Shown piece by piece: positions 60,534 to 64,000 of a stretch of 64,000 bases of DNA. Under the pieces are notes generated by a model that was not told the origin of the DNA, ran no database searches, and saw only the letters and a list, made by a program, of their open reading frames with translations. The DNA is from Brachyhypopomus gauderio (Eukaryota > Chordata > Actinopteri > Gymnotiformes > Hypopomidae): NCBI RefSeq assembly GCF_052324685.1, contig NW_027506909.1, positions 437,594-501,593 of the forward strand, read 5' to 3'. The number at the start of each line of letters is the position of its first letter. Positions within the stretch are counted from its first letter, which is position 1. The position numbers and the translations under genes were made by a program.

Positions 60534-63416
60534 GTTCAAACAACCTTGCTCCAGTGAGAAGCACGCTAAAACAGCAGGCCCTGCCTGGGAGGTGCTCAGC
60601 GAGGTGGTCTCACGAGCGGCTCCCTCGGCTGGGCAGCGTGGCTCCTCACCTTCTCTCCTGCACCTCCTGGATGTTTTCGATGCCGATGGCGCTGCTTCGG
60701 CGAGAGCTGAACGGGCCGGACTTCTTCCTCGTAGGACTTTTCCCAGGAATGATTAGAGACTGCAAGAGAGAAACAGCACAGACGAGCTTCAGCTTATGCA
60801 TCACCTCACAGCCCGACGCCCGACGCCCATCTGGACTAAAGGATATCAGAGCAATTCTCTTATCATCTGTCGCCTGTACATCACAACATGTCTGTTTACA
60901 TTTGGGTCGGACTGTGCCTAACATGCTACGTTATTGTTATTATGTTTTGTTTGCTCGCTGGTCTCTCTTTGCGTCTCCTTTGGTTTGGATTTGTCTTTGA
61001 TTTGGAGCTGTTATCATGACAGGACACGTTCCGACATCTCAGGGAGGAGGACAGCCACCGACGTGGCCCGGGCCTGGGTAAAGTGTGCCCTGTGGGGCTG
61101 GGGGTTCTGGCCGCAGAGGCCGGCCTTCCGTACAGCTCCGAGATGAAAGCCAGGGGTCTGGCCTGCTGGGCTGAATTGTGCCTTCACTGTGGTGGCCCAG
61201 GGGGCCGACCCACCAGGCCCCGACGAGTTCTGCCTTCACTCTTGGGCTGTGTTCTCTCAGCCTGTGAACTGGGGAGAACTGCTCCCACTTTACAGCTTGT
61301 ACAAAATGTGACTTGAAAAAGCTTTAAAAAAAAAGAAAAAACCCAACAGCAAAACCAACCCAAAAAAACACAAACAAACTTAACAGCTTTCAAAGCTTCA
61401 GCGAGAACAGTCTCAGAATTCGTTTCCCCCTACCTTTCATGTTTCTGGGCTACCCACACAGCACAATTAGCACACATGAGCAAGGACCGTACATGCCACG
61501 GCAGATGGGCGGGGTGGTGTGTGGGGGTCCAGGTGGTGTGGGGTGGGGTGGTGGGTGGAGACAGATGTGAGGTAACATGGAGGGTGGGGCACTGGAGGCG
61601 AGCAGTGATTCTCCTCAGCGGAACTGGGCGATGGCGTGAGAGGGTCCGGACGTCTCACGTGAGTTGACTGCACGATGGCAGGAGTGAAGGAGCGAGTGCA
61701 GCTTACAGCAGCGCGAGTGCTCACTGTATGACGTCACGCTGTCGCCACAGCAACAGGCGTTGTCAGCTAGCGAACATTATGGAGCTTTTTTAGTGTCACC
61801 AGAACCTGAACCTGAAATCATTATTACTTGAAAAAACAGTCTGTGAAATTCATTCAGGTATGAACAAATTCAAGTTAAAATTCAGGTTCAGGTCGAAATT
61901 CAGGTTCGGGTCGAAATTCAGGTTCGGGTCGAAATTCAGGTTCGGGTCGAAATTCAGGTTCGGGTCAAAATTCAGGTTCGGGTCGAAATTCAGGTTCGGG
62001 TTGAAATTCAGGTTCGGGTCAAAATTCAGGTTCAGGTCAAAATTCAGGTTCAGGTCGAAATTCAGGTTCGGGTTGAAATTCAGGTTCGGGTCAAAATTCA
62101 GGTTCGGGTTGAAATTCAGGTTCAGGTTGAAATTCGGGTCGATAATGCTTCCGGGATACTTGGGATGAGCAAACAAACTCAGAGCTAATCGAACTGCATC
62201 TGGCCAATCACAAAACATATCAGAGGTCATTGGGAGGCGCGTCTTTCTGCTAAATTTCCTGTAAGAGTGCGGTCCCTGTTTGGCATGTAAGCAGCACGAA
62301 AGTGACCACTGTGCCACCCAGAAATGGCACCCTGTGGCAGCTGCCACATAATCGTGGCACTTAGTGTGTCCAGTACTGGGTGACTGTGGCCTCTGTTGTC
62401 CAGAAACACCACCTTCTCTGCTGACAGGCATCTAAAGAGTATTTTGGGTGACTGGGTATCGGCCACTTGCTTAAATCATCCCGACGAGCCCCGAATCGCC
62501 ATTTGTTGCATTTGTTGAAATGAAGATGGTTCATAACTTTTGTTTGAAAATTATGTTGAGTGAAAGATACTAGCCGACATCCAGCTAGACGGCTCTATAT
62601 TACTAGTTCAGAATACTGTTTAGCAATCACGTCAAATTAAGATTATAGGAGAGTACGCTAATCTATAGTGGTAGACCGTTAACGACAGCACTGTAAATTT
62701 AAAGGATTTATTATTATAGATGTATGGATATCAGTGAATGTTCCTACACGCCATCAGTGTAATTTAAACCTCTGCGAGTGAGTGGCATCGCATTTGTAGT
62801 ATTTGTGCAAAAAAAGTATCCTGGATGCATTACCGACCCGAATTTCAACCTGAACCTAAATTTCAACCTGAACCTGAATTTTGACCTGAACCTGAATTTC
62901 GACCCGAACCTGAATTTTAACTTTATGAATTTTTGCATACCTGAATGAATTTCACACTGTTTTTTCAAATAATAATGATTTCAGGTTTGGGTTCTGGTGA
63001 CACTAAAAAAGCTCCATAGAAGATGGTATGTGCTACAACCATCTACAGGCAGAACGTGGATCACTGCAGTACCCTGGTAATGGGTCGACAGGGCAATTAT
63101 ATATTAACTCAAACGAAGTAGCCATCTTGTTATTATGGTCTATGAGCGAGGTTAATACGGAGGTTGTTTCGCTGAGGGCTGTTGTCATATCTCCCTGTGA
63201 TGTCATGTGATGCTCTGGTAATGAATGTCGGTGAGAAATGTAAAGTGAGAGAGGAGTGAGAGAGGAGTGAAAGAGGCGTGAGAGAGGAGTGAGAGAGGTG
63301 TGAGAGAGGAGTGAGGGAGGAGTGAGTTAAACATGAACCTCTTCTATCGTTCCTATCCCTATGGCACTGCCGCGGCGTCCATATTTACTGGGACTTTTCC
63401 CTGGGACAAGCAATGA
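56273..63416 (-). CDS. rap1gap: Rap1 GTPase-activating protein 1, C-terminal part (partial gene)
   Basis: Minus-strand exons X, A, B, C, D, E (and proposed F) join without a phase conflict and read as the serine-rich tail of RAP1GAP. Recognisable motifs are [75 protein letters not shown] and RDSFTYS. The family inactivates Rap1 by stimulating GTP hydrolysis through an N-terminal catalytic domain, which lies beyond the right edge of the window. The tail is regulatory and phosphorylated; RRxS sites of protein-kinase-A type are visible in exons X and A. The paralogue RAP1GAP2 has a similar tail. I prefer rap1gap because the other genes here also belong to the human 1p36 block, but the paralogue is not excluded. 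Introns are rich in microsatellites and hold one MITE. Confidence 0.88.
56588..56624. repeat. Short CA-rich tract
   Basis: About ten CA units inside the proposed last intron of rap1gap. Confidence 0.8.
56722..56771. repeat. (ATC)n(GTC)n trinucleotide repeat
   Basis: About twelve ATC triplets followed by four GTC triplets. It encodes poly-His or poly-Asp in chance frames and lies in the proposed last rap1gap intron. Confidence 0.95.
57718..57815 (-). CDS. rap1gap: rap1gap exon E
   Basis: The acceptor is CGGCTGCAG and the donor TCG|GTAAGA. With phase-1 joining from exon D it encodes 32 whole codons containing [11 protein letters not shown] and PDIRIKLE, which align with the SPHPDAGK...PEIKIQLE part of mammalian RAP1GAP close to its C-terminus. 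The exon ends in phase 0. The strong donor suggests a further exon. Ignoring it gives a TGA about 70 bases later. Confidence 0.8.
58039..58150 (-). CDS. rap1gap: rap1gap exon D
   Basis: 112 bases, acceptor GCGCCCGCAG, donor TCCG|GTGAGT. It encodes [18 protein letters not shown] followed by a Gly/Ser-rich end. This is one of the most conserved tail segments of RAP1GAP (ESVSSSGTPHKRDSF in mammals). It starts in phase 0 and ends in phase 1. Confidence 0.9.
58151..58282 (-). other. rap1gap: rap1gap intron C-D (132 bp) with (AC)17
   Basis: Very short intron whose centre (58200-58233) is a pure dinucleotide tract, (GT)n on plus and therefore (AC)n in the pre-mRNA. It leaves about 50 bases on either side for the splice signals. 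Confidence 0.88.
58283..58400 (-). CDS. rap1gap: rap1gap exon C
   Basis: 118 bases, acceptor CATGTGCTTCAG, donor CTG|GTGAGA. It encodes [15 protein letters not shown], then [14 protein letters not shown] and DYDTGL, matching the [17 protein letters not shown]...DTGL segment of mammalian RAP1GAP. It receives two bases of a codon from exon B (AG+A, Arg) and ends in phase 0. Because 118 is not a multiple of three, skipping it would shift the frame. Confidence 0.92.
58421..58510. repeat. (CA)45 microsatellite upstream of rap1gap exon C
   Basis: Perfect 45-unit CA tract on plus. It is (GU)45 in the rap1gap pre-mRNA and ends only 20 bases before the exon C acceptor. Confidence 0.97.
58642..58740 (-). 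CDS. rap1gap: rap1gap exon B
   Basis: 99 bases, acceptor TTTATGTCCAG, donor ACAG|GTAGGG. It encodes [15 protein letters not shown] followed by [17 protein letters not shown], closely matching the [25 protein letters not shown] segment of RAP1GAP. Its first base completes a serine codon begun in exon A, and its last two start the Arg codon finished in exon C. Confidence 0.92.
59625..59680. repeat. E-box minisatellite, block 1
   Basis: About 3.5 units of the 15-bp motif CACACGTGAGGAGAG, with three intact CACGTG palindromes and one decayed to CACATG. Confidence 0.93.
59781..60000. repeat. E-box minisatellite, block 2
   Basis: About 15 units of the same 15-bp family with variants (GAGGGGAGG, GTGTGGGG, CATATG). 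Ten CACGTG palindromes remain. The two blocks are about 100 bases apart, separated by unique sequence. Confidence 0.93.
60370..60388. repeat. Short (CA)n tract
   Basis: About nine CA units within rap1gap intron A-B. Confidence 0.9.
60443..60532. repeat. (CA)n microsatellite
   Basis: About 45 perfect CA units, read as (GU)n in the rap1gap pre-mRNA, about 117 bases downstream of the exon A donor. Confidence 0.97.
60650..60759 (-). CDS. rap1gap: rap1gap exon A
   Basis: 110 bases, acceptor CTCTCTTGCAG, donor AGAAG|GTGAGG. It encodes [17 protein letters not shown] and then [17 protein letters not shown], nearly identical to mammalian RAP1GAP and the clearest identification in the gene. It starts in phase 0. 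RRSS fits a protein-kinase-A consensus. It is similar to exon X upstream. Confidence 0.95.
61507..61560 (+). repeat. G-rich tract, G-quadruplex candidate
   Basis: Plus strand has repeated GGGG/GGTGG runs. It lies in the rap1gap intron, so the G-rich strand is the non-template (RNA-unlike) one. Confidence 0.7.
61876..62150. repeat. 18-bp minisatellite in the left arm of the MITE
   Basis: Unit AAATTCAGGTTCGGGTCG, with G/A and C/T transition variants. Period 18 keeps frames open and gives FRFGSK-type hexapeptide ORFs, which are not genes. Confidence 0.95.
62832..62935. repeat. 18-bp minisatellite in the right arm of the MITE
   Basis: The reverse complement of the left-arm unit, about four copies. 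Variants are partly shared with the left arm. Confidence 0.9.
63240..63326. repeat. GAGAGAGGAGT tandem repeat
   Basis: About seven 11-12-bp purine-rich units (GAGTGAGAGAG variants) just downstream of rap1gap exon X on the minus strand. Confidence 0.9.
63339..63416 (-). CDS. rap1gap: rap1gap exon X
   Basis: The acceptor CTCTCTGCAG precedes 26 whole codons, [13 protein letters not shown] followed by [13 protein letters not shown], starting in phase 0. [10 protein letters not shown] is a RAP1GAP-type motif and a protein-kinase-A consensus. The most likely donor, GAG|GTTCAT, is weak. If it is not used, the frame runs three more codons (VHV) to TAA at 63327-63329 and would end the protein. A pyrimidine tract of about 90 bases precedes the acceptor. 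Confidence 0.75.
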
Positions 63417-63429
63417 CTGCAGAGAGCCG

Positions 63430-63517
63430 AGAGAGGGAGAGAGGGAGAGAGGGAGGGAGAGAGGGAGAGAGGGAGGGAGAGAGGGAGAGAGGGAGGGAGA
63501 GAGGGAGAGAGGGAGAA
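63430..63517. repeat. (GAGGGAGA)n purine tract
   Basis: About 88 bases of GAGGGAGAGA units. In the rap1gap pre-mRNA this is a CU-rich tract lying directly against the exon X 3' splice site. Confidence 0.95.
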
Positions 63518-64000
63518 ACCATGAGTTGTCATGCAGCAAGTTATGTTATAAAACCACACAGGTGAACTGAACTGATTTGATCATTTTAAAGCAGTTTTGA
63601 ACAGTTAAGGGCCATCATGATCACAACACAGCAGCCGGATGAGCCATGGTGGATACGGAGGCCTGTGAGGGACAAGAGGGCATAGAGCAGAGCTGAGGAG
63701 AGGGGCACACACAGCACTGTTAGACACACCAGGACACTGCACACAAGGTCCTGTACACAGGATACACACGCACGCAGGTTACCACAGTTAGGTGTGGTCA
63801 AGGTAACAATACAGGTTAGTTGTACACAGAGGAGTTATTGGGTTCAGCATTATTATCCATACTAGCAGAGCTGTGAGGTGTCCTGCATGCCCTGTGGATC
63901 AGAACAGATCTCGGTTTTTTGGGAGATATCTACAGAGGGATTTCTCCCAGAACTCCACGTGACTGTTCCATGGTCGTGTGGCGCAGTGCGTTCTGACGTT
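63518..64000. other. Probable rap1gap intron to the window edge
   Basis: No further rap1gap exon is recognised up to 64000. The GAP catalytic exons should lie to the right, outside the window. Confidence 0.5.

Larger units (their letters stand above)
58741..60649 (-). other. rap1gap: rap1gap intron A-B
   Basis: About 1.9 kb holding the CACGTG-bearing minisatellite blocks and two CA tracts. No other exon was recognised in it. Confidence 0.8.
61780..63016. mobile_element. 1.24-kb MITE with minisatellite-bearing inverted repeats and TA TSD
   Basis: The ends read TGGAGCTTTTTTAGTG and its reverse complement and are flanked by TA on both sides (61778-61779, 63017-63018), as for Tc1/mariner-type insertion. 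About 105 terminal bases match in inverted orientation at roughly 90-95 percent. Inside each arm the repeat continues as an 18-bp minisatellite, 14 units plus a partial on the left and about four on the right. The roughly 650-bp centre (62150-62800) has no transposase-like frame. It lies in the rap1gap intron between exons X and A. Confidence 0.9.

Noticed and set aside
61850..62431. 193-codon minus-strand frame with N-P-N-L-N-F repeats and its plus-strand counterpart
   Set aside because: Translation of the 18-bp minisatellite inside a MITE arm.

Overview
The window is nuclear vertebrate DNA, most likely from a ray-finned fish. It has spliced exons with GT/AG borders, canonical AATAAA signals, tRNA-derived SINE and hAT-type elements with intact target-site duplications, and an exceptional load of CA/GT, CT/GA and poly-C microsatellites. 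The proteins are vertebrate SPSB1-like and RAP1GAP-like. There are no bacterial operons. Most of the window is non-coding. I cannot name the species. There is one assembly gap of exactly 500 N (28501-29000).

Layout. (1) At 1537-1626, minus strand, lies the miR-34a precursor hairpin, with both mature arms recognisable; its host long non-coding transcript presumably runs leftwards through a 7x perfect 30-bp minisatellite. (2) From 2 to 21 kb I see intergenic or host-intron DNA with many microsatellites, one tRNA-derived SINE (about 11.8-12.0 kb) and a TATA-like, CpG-rich block near 10.8 kb. (3) At 21.7-22.65 kb is a CpG-dense block that could hold the promoter and non-coding first exon of spsb1. 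(4) spsb1 lies on the plus strand: the coding exons are 30357-31050 and 33189-33316. Together they encode a complete 273-residue SPRY plus SOCS-box protein, followed by a 3' UTR with proximal (33635) and distal (34881) AATAAA signals. (5) From 35 to 54 kb is gene-poor DNA carrying a 1.0-kb and a 155-bp hAT-type MITE; a 312-bp relative of the larger one sits at 26.5 kb, upstream of spsb1. (6) From about 54.36 kb to at least 63.4 kb is the 3' part of a rap1gap gene on the minus strand. Six tail exons are supported by similarity and matching splice phase, and one extra terminal exon is proposed. Its introns hold an E-box-rich minisatellite, a 1.24-kb MITE with minisatellite-bearing inverted repeats, and long CA/GT tracts beside splice sites.

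How the parts relate. miR-34a and spsb1 are neighbours in other vertebrates (human 1p36.22), and RAP1GAP is also on human 1p36, so the content fits an old 1p36-like block. H6PD, which lies between MIR34A and SPSB1 in human, was not recognised here. The observations most worth checking are: (GU)n and (AC)n tracts that flank one rap1gap exon and could pair in the pre-mRNA; a duplicated pair of rap1gap exons, the first behind a roughly 90-nt pyrimidine tract; the 13 perfect CACGTG motifs in the intronic minisatellite; and the MITE families with exact target-site duplications. All identifications come from reading the sequence and from recalled family knowledge; no database search was run.
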